DNA of 64,000 nucleotides, taken from assembly GCA_963530615.1 (NCBI GenBank), contig CAUSDX010000003.1, positions 1-64,000 on the forward strand, written 5' to 3'. This stretch comes from JABCPE02 sp963530615. Its GTDB lineage: Bacteria; Bacteroidota; Bacteroidia; Flavobacteriales; Weeksellaceae. The notes under the pieces are model-generated. The model was not told the DNA's origin and did not search any database. It was given only the letters and a program-made list of their open reading frames with translations. Both the position numbers and the translations under genes were made by a program. Position 1 is the stretch's first letter. Each line of letters starts with the position of its first letter. This document shows, one piece after another, positions 16,662 through 26,028 of this stretch.

Positions 16662-17612
16662 TTATTTTACTAAACCGATATTCTCAAAATTTTGAAAACC
16701 ATTTAAGAAATCCTGTATATTCATTCGCTTTTTTCCTTCTAACTGGACTTCTTCTGGGAAATACACGCCATCTTTCACAAAAACTTGAAAACTATTTTTA
16801 GAAATTTCTATCTCTCCCACAGATTTAGAATGCACTTTTTTCTCAAAAATTCCGCCAAATATCTTTAAATATTTTTGCTCTTCACCTATTCTCAAAATGG
16901 TAAATGCAGCGGGATAAGGAGACATTCCTCTAATAAAGTTATAAATCGTTTCCGCTTCTTTACTCCAATCTATTTCAGTGTCTTCCTTAAATATTTTATA
17001 TGCCATTTTAGGATTTTCTACCTTTGGCTGTGGCACTTCTATTAATTTATTTTCCGCCAAATCATCTAAAGTTTTCACTACTAATTTTGCTCCTATTAAC
17101 ATCAATTTATCATGCAAAGTTCCCGCATTATCTTCTAATAAAATTTCTGTTTCCGCTTGAAGCAAAATATTTCCTTCATCTATTTTTTCATTGATAAAAA
17201 AAGTAGTTACCCCTGTTTTAGTCTCTCCATTGATTACCGCATAATTTATCGGTGCAGCTCCTCTATAATCTGGCAACAATGAAGCATGCAAATTAAAAGT
17301 ACCCAATCTAGGCATAGAAAAAAGAACTTTCGGCATCATCCTAAATGCCACTACCACGAAAATATCAGCCTCTAAATTTTTAATTTGTGCTAAAAATTCT
17401 TCATCTCTCAATTTTTCAGGCTGAAAAACTGGCAATCCCTGCTCCACCGCATATATTTTAACAGGCGACTGGTTGATTTTTTGTCCTCTTCCACTCGCTT
17501 TATCTGCCACTGTAACAACTCCAACAACTTCATGTTTGGATTCATGGATTTCTCTCAATGATTCTTTTGCAAATTCTGGTGTTCCAAAAAATACGACTTT
17601 CAATTTATTCAT
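16662..17612 (-). CDS. fmt: Methionyl-tRNA formyltransferase
   Basis: It formylates initiator Met-tRNA using 10-formyl-tetrahydrofolate. The 316-residue length is standard. The N-terminus VVFFGTPEFAKESL starts the formyltransferase domain; the catalytic Asn-His pair is in FNLHASLLPDYRGAAPINYA and the Asp in FFINEKIDEGNILLQ. The C-terminal OB-like tRNA-binding domain follows from about 205. The start codon overlaps the end of recQ by eight bases, so translation is coupled. Confidence 0.95.
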   Translation of the reverse strand: MNKLKVVFFGTPEFAKESLREIHESKHEVVGVVTVADKASGRGQKINQSPVKIYAVEQGLPVFQPEKLRDEEFLAQIKNLEADIFVVVAFRMMPKVLFSMPRLGTFNLHASLLPDYRGAAPINYAVINGETKTGVTTFFINEKIDEGNILLQAETEILLEDNAGTLHDKLMLIGAKLVVKTLDDLAENKLIEVPQPKVENPKMAYKIFKEDTEIDWSKEAETIYNFIRGMSPYPAAFTILRIGEEQKYLKIFGGIFEKKVHSKSVGEIEISKNSFQVFVKDGVYFPEEVQLEGKKRMNIQDFLNGFQNFENIGLVK

Positions 17613-19506
17613 TAATCATATAAGTTTTATAATTCAACATTTTTATTTTATCTAAATTCAATAACCCAATAAGACATTCCAAAAGCAATTCTTTCTTAAT
17701 TTCATATTTTTTTATCCTCAATTCATCAAACGACATCGGAGCCTTTTTTAACAACTCTAATATTTCATCTTCCAAAGACATTAAACTTGCTCCTTTTAAA
17801 GCTAAACAATAACTACATTTTCCACAATTTTCGGCTTTCTTTTCTCCAAAATAGGCTAAAATCAATCTCATTTTACAGTAATCTTGATTTCTAATGAAAT
17901 ATTTCATTTCCTCCCATTTTTGCATTTTATTTTTTTGTATCTGCTCAAAAAATTTCCATATTTTCCCTTCAAAACTTCTCATATCCCGATGAGCAATAAA
18001 CTTCACACTATCTTGATTTCCATCAATATATTCCAAGAAACCTTTATCAGACAATTGCTGTATTCGTTTTCGCACATCATCTTGGTTAATACCAAATTTA
18101 TTACTCAATACCTTTTCATTAAAAGAAACTTTATTCATACTTACTCCCGCTAAATTCCTAAACAATAATTCTACAAAATAAGCTTCTTTTTGAGGAAGAG
18201 ACTCCAAATCATCAGGAGATAATTTCAGTTCTATGGTTGAAAAAGTTTTATAATTATTCCAATAAATAATCTCTTGATTATGAAGAAAATTCAATATATT
18301 TTTAATTTTTGCATAAGACAAATATGTCGATTTTTGCAATCTCTTCAAATCCAACTGAAAAACCAAATCGGAATTTTCTCCATCGGCAATTTGAAAAATA
18401 GAATATAAAGAATTAATAACCTTCAAAAACTCTGTTTTATTAGGAATTTGCTGTTTCAAAACATCATCTATCTCATTCAATTCCTGCTCATTCCACAACA
18501 AAAACACATTGCTTTCCTGTCCATCACGCCCCGCTCTTCCTATTTCCTGATAATAATTTTCCAAAGACGCAGATGGAGAAAAGTGCATCACAAACCTTAC
18601 ATTATCCTTATCAATCCCCATTCCAAAAGCGTTTGTAGAAACTAGTACTTCTTGATTACTATTTTGCCACTTTTTTTGTTTTTCATTCTTTTCTCTTGGT
18701 GATAATCCTGCATGATAAAAATCTACATTTCTTAATCCTTTTTGAACTAAAAACTGAGCCAACTCCTCTGCTTCTTTTCTTGTTCTCACATAAATAATTC
18801 CAGAAAAAGGATTATATTTCAAAAAATTAAAAACTCTCTCATATTTATCTGAAATGTCTTCTATGAAAATTCTTAAATTATCCCTTTGATAACTTTTCTG
18901 AAAAATTTTAGGTTTTATTAACCCCAACTTTTCTTCAATATCTGCTACTACCTTTGGAGTTGCCGTTGCCGTTAAAGCCAAACAGGGTAAATTTCCAACT
19001 TCTTCTCTAAATCTACGAATATGTTGGTAACTTGGTCTAAAGTCTTGCCCCCATTCTGAAATACAATGTGCCTCATCTACTGCTATAAAAGATAATTCAA
19101 CATCTACTATTTTTCTAAAAAATGTAGAATTAGAAAGTCTCTCTGGTGAAACATATAAAATTTTTATTTCACCTCTTATTGCTTTATCATAAATTCTTTC
19201 TTGTTCCCCTTCGTCCATTTCAGCACTTAGATACTCTGCCTCTACACCAATAGATTTCAAATAAGAGACCTGATCTTTCATCAAAGCCAATAAAGGAGAA
19301 ATGACAAGACACATCCCCTCCATCACCAATGCAGGAAGCTGATAACACAACGATTTTCCACCTCCCGTTGGTAATAATACTAATGTATCTTGTTTATATA
19401 TTACAGAAAAAATAATATCCTCCTGAACATCTCTAAAAGCATCATATCCCCAAAAATATTTTAGTGTTTGTAACAAAATTCCCTTAATTTCTTCTCTTGA
19501 TTGCAT
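17605..19506 (-). CDS. recQ: ATP-dependent DNA helicase, RecQ family
   Basis: A 3'-5' helicase for recombination and fork repair. In 633 residues it has Walker A PTGGGKS (Lys51), the RecQ DEAH box with VDEAHCISEWGQDFRPSY, ALTATAT, and motif VI region MHFSPSASLENYYQEIGRAGRDGQ. A zinc-binding segment (CKMRLILAYFGE, then CGKCSYC) and a winged-helix region close it. I see no clear HRDC domain, so it is one of the shorter RecQ forms common in Bacteroidota. It heads the recQ-fmt pair. Confidence 0.92.
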   Translation of the reverse strand: MQSREEIKGILLQTLKYFWGYDAFRDVQEDIIFSVIYKQDTLVLLPTGGGKSLCYQLPALVMEGMCLVISPLLALMKDQVSYLKSIGVEAEYLSAEMDEGEQERIYDKAIRGEIKILYVSPERLSNSTFFRKIVDVELSFIAVDEAHCISEWGQDFRPSYQHIRRFREEVGNLPCLALTATATPKVVADIEEKLGLIKPKIFQKSYQRDNLRIFIEDISDKYERVFNFLKYNPFSGIIYVRTRKEAEELAQFLVQKGLRNVDFYHAGLSPREKNEKQKKWQNSNQEVLVSTNAFGMGIDKDNVRFVMHFSPSASLENYYQEIGRAGRDGQESNVFLLWNEQELNEIDDVLKQQIPNKTEFLKVINSLYSIFQIADGENSDLVFQLDLKRLQKSTYLSYAKIKNILNFLHNQEIIYWNNYKTFSTIELKLSPDDLESLPQKEAYFVELLFRNLAGVSMNKVSFNEKVLSNKFGINQDDVRKRIQQLSDKGFLEYIDGNQDSVKFIAHRDMRSFEGKIWKFFEQIQKNKMQKWEEMKYFIRNQDYCKMRLILAYFGEKKAENCGKCSYCLALKGASLMSLEDEILELLKKAPMSFDELRIKKYEIKKELLLECLIGLLNLDKIKMLNYKTYMINE

Positions 19507-19530
19507 AATAAAATTTCAGAGTATAAAAAT

Positions 19531-19562
19531 AAAAAAGAGACTGGATAAATCCAATCTCTTTT
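19531..19562 (-). terminator. Terminator of the OmpA gene pair
   Basis: Minus strand stem AAAGAGATTGGA/TCCAGTCTCTTT (one wobble pair) followed by TTTTTT, 25 nt beyond the downstream OmpA stop codon. Confidence 0.75.
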
Positions 19563-19586
19563 CATAAAAGTTTAAAAATATATTTT

Positions 19587-21026
19587 TTATTCCACATCAC
19601 TCTTTGGCAATGCTTTCCACTCAGATCCTGTAATGTACTCTACAGTTACTTTTCTATCAGATTGTCTCTCCTCATTGGAAGCTGTTACAGGAACTACTGC
19701 ATTTTTAGAACCTAGACCACGAGATTTCAACTGGTTAGGATTTACTCCTCTTTTTTCCAATTCTAGCATCACTGCTCTCGCTCTTCTTCTTGATAAATCT
19801 AGATTATAATTCTCATTCCCTTTTTTATCTGTATTACCAGTCAATAAGAAAGTTCCTCCATTTGATGCTTTAATCGCTTTTGCTGCCTGATCTAGCTTAG
19901 CAAAAGACTCTGGGATAATTTCAGTTTTATCAAATACAAACAAAACTTCTCTTAAAGCTAATTCCACATCTTTCGCTATCACCGAATGATCCATACTTTG
20001 CTCTTCTGGACATCCTTGATTACTTGCAGGACCTGGTATAGTCACACATTTATCATACAGGTCAATTACTCCATCTAAATCAGTATCCAATGCTACTCCT
20101 GCACCATCTACTCTTGCCCCTGCTGGTGTATCCAACTGTCTATCCCAATCATCACATACCCCATCATTATCATTATCTCCACTCTTACAAACTTCTAAAT
20201 CAGCCACAGGAACACTATCTAACTTATAATAAAGTTCTTGCAATGGATCATGCCACATCAAATGAGAAGCATGTCTACCAATTTTATAAGCTAATCCTAA
20301 ATTAAAATTAAAGAAATTATCAGAATTTTGCTCTTCTGTCATATTAATTGTGCTATACGCTTTTCCACCTCCATCAAATTCATCTTCTCCTGTATAAACA
20401 TACATAGCTTTAAGACCTAAATCTAATCTTCTGCTTAATTTATACTTAACCCCTGCTCCTGCCTGAAAAGCCATATTCTTAAATCCTAAACCAACTTCTG
20501 TTTGAGTATCATAAGAAGAAGCACCCTCGTCTTGTCTCTTCGCATTATATCCTAAAACACCAACCCCTACATAACCATGAAATGCCCATCTATAAGGAGA
20601 TTTATTATCAACTCTCCTAAATAAATTAGAAAAATTAATATCCCCCAATAACGAGATCATATGGAATTGGGTTTTAGCTTTAATTGTTTTTCCTTCATTT
20701 GATTGTTTTGTTTGTCCTCCATCATATTGCAAACTCACCCCAAAAGCATGAGTAAGTGCCTTATCTAAACTAACATAATAAGAGTAACCAATATTAGTAG
20801 CTCCATTCCCGTTTTTAATAGAAGTCAAATCCGCAGACTGCATCAATGGAATCCCCGCTCCAAATGACACAGACCAATCATTAAACTTTCTTTCTTTATG
20901 CTTAAATGGTACTACATACTCTTCTCCTTTTTGGAAAAGGATAGGTTCATATTTTTTCACTTCCTCTTGTGCCACAAGGAATGAAGAAGCCAATGTTATT
21001 GCTAACGCTGCAAAATTATTTTTCAT
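19587..21026 (-). CDS. OmpA-family outer membrane protein with TSP3 repeats (second copy)
   Basis: A 479-residue protein: signal peptide (ends ...SSFLVAQ), an eight-strand-like barrel to about 270, calcium-binding thrombospondin type 3 repeats (GDNDNDGVCDDWD, DTDLDGVIDLYD) at about 280-340, and a C-terminal OmpA peptidoglycan-binding domain with LTGNTDKKGNENYNLDLS and RRRARAVMLELEKRG. It ties the outer membrane to peptidoglycan. It is a tandem paralogue of the gene 30 nt upstream; the TSP3 block is the most conserved part, also at the DNA level. Confidence 0.88.
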   Translation of the reverse strand: MKNNFAALAITLASSFLVAQEEVKKYEPILFQKGEEYVVPFKHKERKFNDWSVSFGAGIPLMQSADLTSIKNGNGATNIGYSYYVSLDKALTHAFGVSLQYDGGQTKQSNEGKTIKAKTQFHMISLLGDINFSNLFRRVDNKSPYRWAFHGYVGVGVLGYNAKRQDEGASSYDTQTEVGLGFKNMAFQAGAGVKYKLSRRLDLGLKAMYVYTGEDEFDGGGKAYSTINMTEEQNSDNFFNFNLGLAYKIGRHASHLMWHDPLQELYYKLDSVPVADLEVCKSGDNDNDGVCDDWDRQLDTPAGARVDGAGVALDTDLDGVIDLYDKCVTIPGPASNQGCPEEQSMDHSVIAKDVELALREVLFVFDKTEIIPESFAKLDQAAKAIKASNGGTFLLTGNTDKKGNENYNLDLSRRRARAVMLELEKRGVNPNQLKSRGLGSKNAVVPVTASNEERQSDRKVTVEYITGSEWKALPKSDVE

Positions 21027-21056
21027 AATTTTCTATTTTTTTGTATTTTTTTACGA

Positions 21057-22661
21057 TTATTTTTGTTCAATATAAACTCTTCTATTAGCTTCATTTTTCC
21101 ATTCTGGACATTTAGAAGCAGGATTACATTCAGGATATTTAAGGTCTTTTTTTCCTTTTCCTTCAGGAATTAAATTACCTTTTGGAACTCCCTTATTTAC
21201 CAGATAATTTACAACACTATTTGCTCTTTTTTGAGATAATAATTGATTATATTTTTCTGAACCTCTGGTATCTGTTGCACCTATCACATAAAAAACAGGC
21301 ATTGGTTTTAACGATTTAATCACATTCGCAACTTCATCTAATTTTGCCGTAGATGTAGAACTAGAACTACTAATTTCATATTTATCAAAATCAAATACCA
21401 CTCCCTCAAAATGTCTATTCAAATCATCCATTACTTCCTGTTCTACTCTTACTTCTGGGCAACCATTATTTTCCACTGAACCTGGAACTGTTACACATTT
21501 GTCATATAAATCAATAACTCCATCCAAATCCATATCTAATGCTACTCCAGCTCCATCTACTCTTGCTCCTGCTGGTGTATCCAATTGTCTATCCCAATCA
21601 TCACACACACCATCGTTATCTTTATCTCCACTTTCGCATACTGTAGTTCTTGGCTCCCCGATTGCATCTGCTCTTAAATAAATTTCTTTAAGAGGATCAT
21701 ACCATCTTAAATGCACTTTATTCTCTTTTCTTCCCAATTTAAATGACGCACCCAAATTCATAGTAAGAACATTATCAGAATCATTTTTTCTGATTAAATT
21801 GTATCCTGGCCATTCTTGCATTGTATCTCCCCCTGCATCAAATTCATCATCTCCTGTGATGATATACATTACCCTTGCTTCTAAATCTACCCATTTGTTT
21901 AGATTAAATTTAAGACCTGTCCCTACTTGGTAAAAAAACGAAGCAACATCTAATTTCTGCTTAAAATCAAATACAGAATATCCTGCTCTCGGATGATTGT
22001 CTTGTCTATGCACCTTAAAACTTTGAAAACCTCCCCCAGCATAGGCATGCAACGCCCATCTGTAAGTAGAAAAATTATCCATTCTTCTGAATAATCCTGT
22101 AACATTCAAATCTCCTAACAATGCTATTTGATGAAATCTTGTAGTTCCTTTAGCAACACCTCTTAAATTAGCATATCCCGTTTTATAATAGTTATTTCCA
22201 TTAGGATAAGTAATATCTGATTCTATAGATGTTAAACTTCCTCTTTGTCTTGTTTCTCCAAATTGATAAGCTAAACTCAACCCAAACATATGGGTAATTT
22301 GCTTGTCCAAACTCACATAAAAATTATAACTTGGAGTAAAACTTCTATCATTATAAGAAGTTAGGTCTCCTCTTGTTAAAAGGGCTAAACCTCCTCCTAC
22401 AGAAATCCCCCAATCTCTAAAAGCTCTCTCTTTATTATTAAATTTATGTACCTTACTACTTCCAGAAGTGAAAGTATTATACTTAAATTTATCTCCACCA
22501 TAATTTTTATACTCTCTCTCTGACTTTCTATAAAGATCGGTTGCATCCCTATTTACCTTGTTTAGTTCACCAACCTCTGGATTCATCCGCTCCTCCTGTG
22601 CAAATACAACGGTAGGAATAGATGCTCCCAAAGCCAACAATGTTAATAATTTTAAATTCAT
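21057..22661 (-). CDS. OmpA-family outer membrane protein with TSP3 repeats (first copy)
   Basis: The larger of the tandem OmpA paralogues (534 residues). A signal peptide (ends ...TVVFAQ) and a beta-barrel to about 340 come first, then TSP3 repeats (GDKDNDGVCDDWD, DMDLDGVIDLYD) and an OmpA domain with IGATDTRGSEKYNQLLSQKR and a serine-rich loop before it. Two Cys near the C-terminus (NPASKC) may form a disulfide. It starts 15 nt after folK, so folK and both OmpA genes could be one transcript, although such abundant proteins usually have their own promoter; I found no TAnnTTTG here. Confidence 0.88.
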   Translation of the reverse strand: MNLKLLTLLALGASIPTVVFAQEERMNPEVGELNKVNRDATDLYRKSEREYKNYGGDKFKYNTFTSGSSKVHKFNNKERAFRDWGISVGGGLALLTRGDLTSYNDRSFTPSYNFYVSLDKQITHMFGLSLAYQFGETRQRGSLTSIESDITYPNGNNYYKTGYANLRGVAKGTTRFHQIALLGDLNVTGLFRRMDNFSTYRWALHAYAGGGFQSFKVHRQDNHPRAGYSVFDFKQKLDVASFFYQVGTGLKFNLNKWVDLEARVMYIITGDDEFDAGGDTMQEWPGYNLIRKNDSDNVLTMNLGASFKLGRKENKVHLRWYDPLKEIYLRADAIGEPRTTVCESGDKDNDGVCDDWDRQLDTPAGARVDGAGVALDMDLDGVIDLYDKCVTVPGSVENNGCPEVRVEQEVMDDLNRHFEGVVFDFDKYEISSSSSTSTAKLDEVANVIKSLKPMPVFYVIGATDTRGSEKYNQLLSQKRANSVVNYLVNKGVPKGNLIPEGKGKKDLKYPECNPASKCPEWKNEANRRVYIEQK

Positions 22662-22676
22662 ATTTGTTTTAATTTA

Positions 22677-23090
22677 TTATAAACAATCTATTTCTCTTAA
22701 CAATTTCCTTGAAAACCCTCTTAAAAACAAATGTCTATAATGAGGAATGTTTAATCTTTCACAAGAATAAATTATATCATCATACATTACTATATCGATA
22801 TCTATTATCCTATCTCTATATTCACCATATACCGAAGAATCCCTCTCTCTTCCCATTTCTTTCTCTATGTTCTTTATTGCATTAAGCAATTTTATTGGAG
22901 AATATTCCGTATCAAAAATGACTGCAATATTACAAAAAATATTTAAGCTATCAAATTCAACAGGGAAAGTTTTTAAAATTCCACTTCTTTTTATAACTCT
23001 TCCCATTTTTTCTAACTTAGAAATCGCAATCAAAATATGCTCTTTGGCATCTCCTATGTTACTCCCAAGCAACAATACTACTTTTTTCAT
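22677..23090 (-). CDS. folK: 6-hydroxymethyl-7,8-dihydropterin pyrophosphokinase
   Basis: It transfers pyrophosphate from ATP to hydroxymethyl-dihydropterin in folate synthesis. At 137 residues it is somewhat shorter than E. coli FolK (159). It begins with VVLLLGSNIGDAKEHI, has the FCNIAV segment, and the catalytic signature RDRIIDIDIVMYDD with the Mg-binding Asp pair, then NIPHYRHLFLRGF. The C-terminus is trimmed but all catalytic parts are there. It is divergent from sppA. Confidence 0.9.
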   Translation of the reverse strand: MKKVVLLLGSNIGDAKEHILIAISKLEKMGRVIKRSGILKTFPVEFDSLNIFCNIAVIFDTEYSPIKLLNAIKNIEKEMGRERDSSVYGEYRDRIIDIDIVMYDDIIYSCERLNIPHYRHLFLRGFSRKLLREIDCL

Positions 23091-23157
23091 ATTTTTTTAT
23101 TATTTTTTGTAACAAAATTTATTTTTTATATACTAATACTAATAAAATCTAAGTCTT

Positions 23158-24912
23158 ATGAAAAATTTTTTCAAAAATTTATTTACGAACATTCTCGCTT
23201 TCTTTATTGCGATTTTTTTACTCCTATTCATGCTCATTATTGGAATTGTTGCAATAGCCTCCACAGATTCTGGCAAAGATATTAAAATAGAAGAAAACTC
23301 TGTACTTACTCTCTCTTTTCATAATCAAATCATTGACCATGATACTCAGTCTCAAATTTCTATTTTTGAATTTAATTCAAAACAAAATCTAAGAATCCAA
23401 GATATTCTCAACGCTATTGAAAAAGCTAAAACCGATGACAATATTAAAGGAATCAGCATAGAAACTGATTTTCTGTTTGCAGGAGCTACTCAATTAGAGG
23501 ACTTAAGAAAAAGCCTTGAAGAATTTAAGAAAACCAAAAAATTTGTGTATGCTTACGGCAATAATGTTAATCAGGCAGCTTACTATTTAGGTTCAGTTGC
23601 TGACCAATATTTTCTAAATCCTGCAGGAGGAATTGAACTAAAAGGTATGGCTATAGAAACTACTTTTTTCAAAGAATTTGCGGATAAATATGGCATTGGG
23701 CTTAATGTCATCCGTCATGGAAAATTCAAAGCGGCAGTAGAACCTTTCTTCAGAAACGATATGTCTCCCGAAAACCGCGAACAGATTACGACTCTTCTTG
23801 ATGATATATGGACAGAAACATCCTCTCAAATCATGAAATCAAGAAAACTTAACCAAAATGAATTTAACACTATCGTAGATAGCCTTTACGGAGTAATTCC
23901 TGATTTAAGCTTAAAACATCATTTAGCTGATAAACTCGTACAAAAATCTGAATATAAAGATTTCATCAAATCAAAACTAAATATCAGTAAAAATGATAAC
24001 CTTAATCAAATTTCCATATCAGATTATATTGAAACACTTTCAGAAACAAATCTCAGCACCGATAAAATAGGTGTTTTATATGCTGCAGGAACAATCTATA
24101 ATGGGAAAGAATTTACTAATATCCATTCCGAAAAATATGTTCAATACATCAAGGATTTAGCAGAAGATGATGATATCAAAGCGGTGGTTCTCCGTGTAAA
24201 CTCTCCCGGGGGAAGTGCTAATGCTTCTGATGAGATTCTATTTGAACTCCAACAGCTGAAACAGAAAAAACCGCTCATCGTCTCATTTGGTGATTATGCA
24301 GCTTCTGGAGGGTATTACATCTCTATGGCAGCTGATAAAATCTATGCCCAAAACAAAACTATCACAGGTTCTATCGGTGTTTTTGGAATGATTCCTGATA
24401 TTAAAAAATTGGCTCAAAACCAAGGTATACACTATGATATCGTAAGTACAAACGCAAACTCAAGTATGTTCTCTCCAATCTCAGGAATTACCCCTGGTAC
24501 ACTAAATATTTTGCACCAAAGTGTTCAAAGAACCTACAAAAGATTCATTCACTTCGTAGCACAAAATAGAAAGATGACTACGGAGCAAGTGGATAAAATC
24601 GGAGAAGGTAGAGTGTGGAGCGGAAAGAGAGCTAAAGAAATAGGTCTAGTGGATGAAATAGGAAATCTGAATGATGCTATTAAATTTGCAGCAAAAAAAG
24701 CAAAACTCAACAACTATCAAGTGGAAAATTACCCTGCTAAAATGGATAAGTTACAACAATTTTTTAGTAGTTTAGAGGAAGAAAACATTGCTGCAAAATA
24801 CATAAAAAAACAAATCGGTGAAGAGCATTATAGTTTATTCCAACTTTTCTCTAACCCTCAACCAAAGAATAGTGTGCAAATGATTTCACCTTATCAACTT
24901 CATATAAAATAA
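23158..24912 (+). CDS. sppA: Signal peptide peptidase SppA, long (67K) type
   Basis: A membrane-bound serine/lysine protease that degrades cleaved signal peptides. In 584 residues it has one N-terminal membrane helix (about 13-36) and two tandem ClpP-like domains. The general-base lysine is Lys191 in FKAAVEPFFRNDMSPENRE of the first domain and the nucleophile is Ser383 in GDYAASGGYYISM of the second, as expected for the long form. It is flanked by a terminator. Confidence 0.93.
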   Translation: MKNFFKNLFTNILAFFIAIFLLLFMLIIGIVAIASTDSGKDIKIEENSVLTLSFHNQIIDHDTQSQISIFEFNSKQNLRIQDILNAIEKAKTDDNIKGISIETDFLFAGATQLEDLRKSLEEFKKTKKFVYAYGNNVNQAAYYLGSVADQYFLNPAGGIELKGMAIETTFFKEFADKYGIGLNVIRHGKFKAAVEPFFRNDMSPENREQITTLLDDIWTETSSQIMKSRKLNQNEFNTIVDSLYGVIPDLSLKHHLADKLVQKSEYKDFIKSKLNISKNDNLNQISISDYIETLSETNLSTDKIGVLYAAGTIYNGKEFTNIHSEKYVQYIKDLAEDDDIKAVVLRVNSPGGSANASDEILFELQQLKQKKPLIVSFGDYAASGGYYISMAADKIYAQNKTITGSIGVFGMIPDIKKLAQNQGIHYDIVSTNANSSMFSPISGITPGTLNILHQSVQRTYKRFIHFVAQNRKMTTEQVDKIGEGRVWSGKRAKEIGLVDEIGNLNDAIKFAAKKAKLNNYQVENYPAKMDKLQQFFSSLEEENIAAKYIKKQIGEEHYSLFQLFSNPQPKNSVQMISPYQLHIK

Positions 24913-24923
24913 ATATTTTTAAT

Positions 24924-24957
24924 AAAAAAGAGAGACATTTTAGTCCCTCTTTTTTTT
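24924..24957 (+). terminator. Terminator of sppA
   Basis: AAAAAAGAGAGA/TCCCTCTTTTTT stem with one mismatch and a T-run, 12 nt after the stop codon. Confidence 0.75.
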
Positions 24958-25062
24958 ATTATCCAATAACTTGCATTTGAGATATAAACAATACTTCCCT
25001 ATATTCAATCAAACAAATAACCATATTTAACAATTAAATAATTTTATTAAATATTACTCTAT

Positions 25063-25860
25063 TTATTCCTCTATATTTTTCAATCCCATTAAAAGCTGAT
25101 AAGCACCTTTTGTTACAATTTTTTTATCCATAAAACTTTGGGAAATATTTACTAACTCGGTATAACCATTTTCAGAATTACCAATCTGAACTTCCAACAT
25201 TTTATAAGTCTTTGGTTTTAACTCTTCAAAAACATACTGCTTTCCTTCCCAAGTTACCACAGCATCATCAGAAATAGATGTACTTATTTTATTTTCCGTT
25301 TCTATTTTAGCATTCAAGAAAGTCCCTTTTGCTAAATGCTCTATTGAACCACCAAAATTACAATACACCAATACACTCCTATCTACTTCAAAATTTTTTC
25401 CGATTAGGAATACATTGGCTACAAGTTGATTTTCAAGATTTTCATTACTAAAAGCATAAACTTTCTGCCCTACCCTAATTTTAGACAAATCTTTTTCAAA
25501 AACTTTTAAAACCAATTGTTTTTCATTAGTATTAATAATATCAAACAAAATCTATCCGCAGGAGAAACATATTGTCCTAAACTAATATTAACCGCAGAAA
25601 TATACCCAGAAATAGGAGCTTTAACTGCGATACTTTTGAATATTTCCTGAATGCAAACACTCTGGATTTACACCCAAAATCCTCAACCTATCTGCTATTG
25701 CATTCATCATAATTTTTTGATTTTGAGCATCAGTATGAGCCATTTGCATTGCCTTATCACTGCTTTCTTTGTTTTCATTCCTTAAATTTATATTAAGAAC
25801 AAATAAAACTTCAAATCTATTATTCATTGATTAACAATACTTTACCTAAATCTAAAAGTG
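25063..25860 (-). pseudogene. Decayed RND efflux periplasmic adaptor (CusB/CzcB type)
   Basis: Two open pieces in different frames form one broken protein. The first piece (to about 25630) contains ESSDKAMQMAHTDAQNQKI, part of the alpha-hairpin. Then, in another frame, SIAVKAPISGYISAVNISLG and QYVSPADR give the lipoyl/barrel part, and after one more frame change near 25547 FDIINTNEKQLVLKVFEKDL and the membrane-proximal domain run to ITKGAYQLLMGL-like C-terminus. At least two frameshifts are needed and the N-terminal third is absent. The cognate permease and outer membrane channel genes are not in the window. The 161- and 68-codon frames are therefore not genes of their own. Confidence 0.8.
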
Positions 25861-25924
25861 CATTCTGATGAAATTTCAGTATATTATTCTTTCTTTTTGA
25901 ATTAAAATTATAATAAAAATAAAC

Positions 25925-25959
25925 AAAAATCCTTCGGCAAAATTTACCAAAGGATTTTT
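25925..25959 (-). terminator. Terminator of the PLP-enzyme operon
   Basis: A thirteen-pair stem AAAAATCCTTTGG/CCGAAGGATTTTT on the minus strand, followed by further T, about 70 nt beyond the stop at 26029. Confidence 0.8.
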
Positions 25960-26028
25960 CATAAAACAACAATATAAACAATAAATCTCTTTTCCTATGT
26001 AACAGATAATCAATTATTATTTTTTCCT

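Noticed and set aside
25621..25827. Separate 68-codon gene
   Set aside because: Its middle matches the alpha-hairpin of an RND adaptor and continues in another frame; it is part of the pseudogene.
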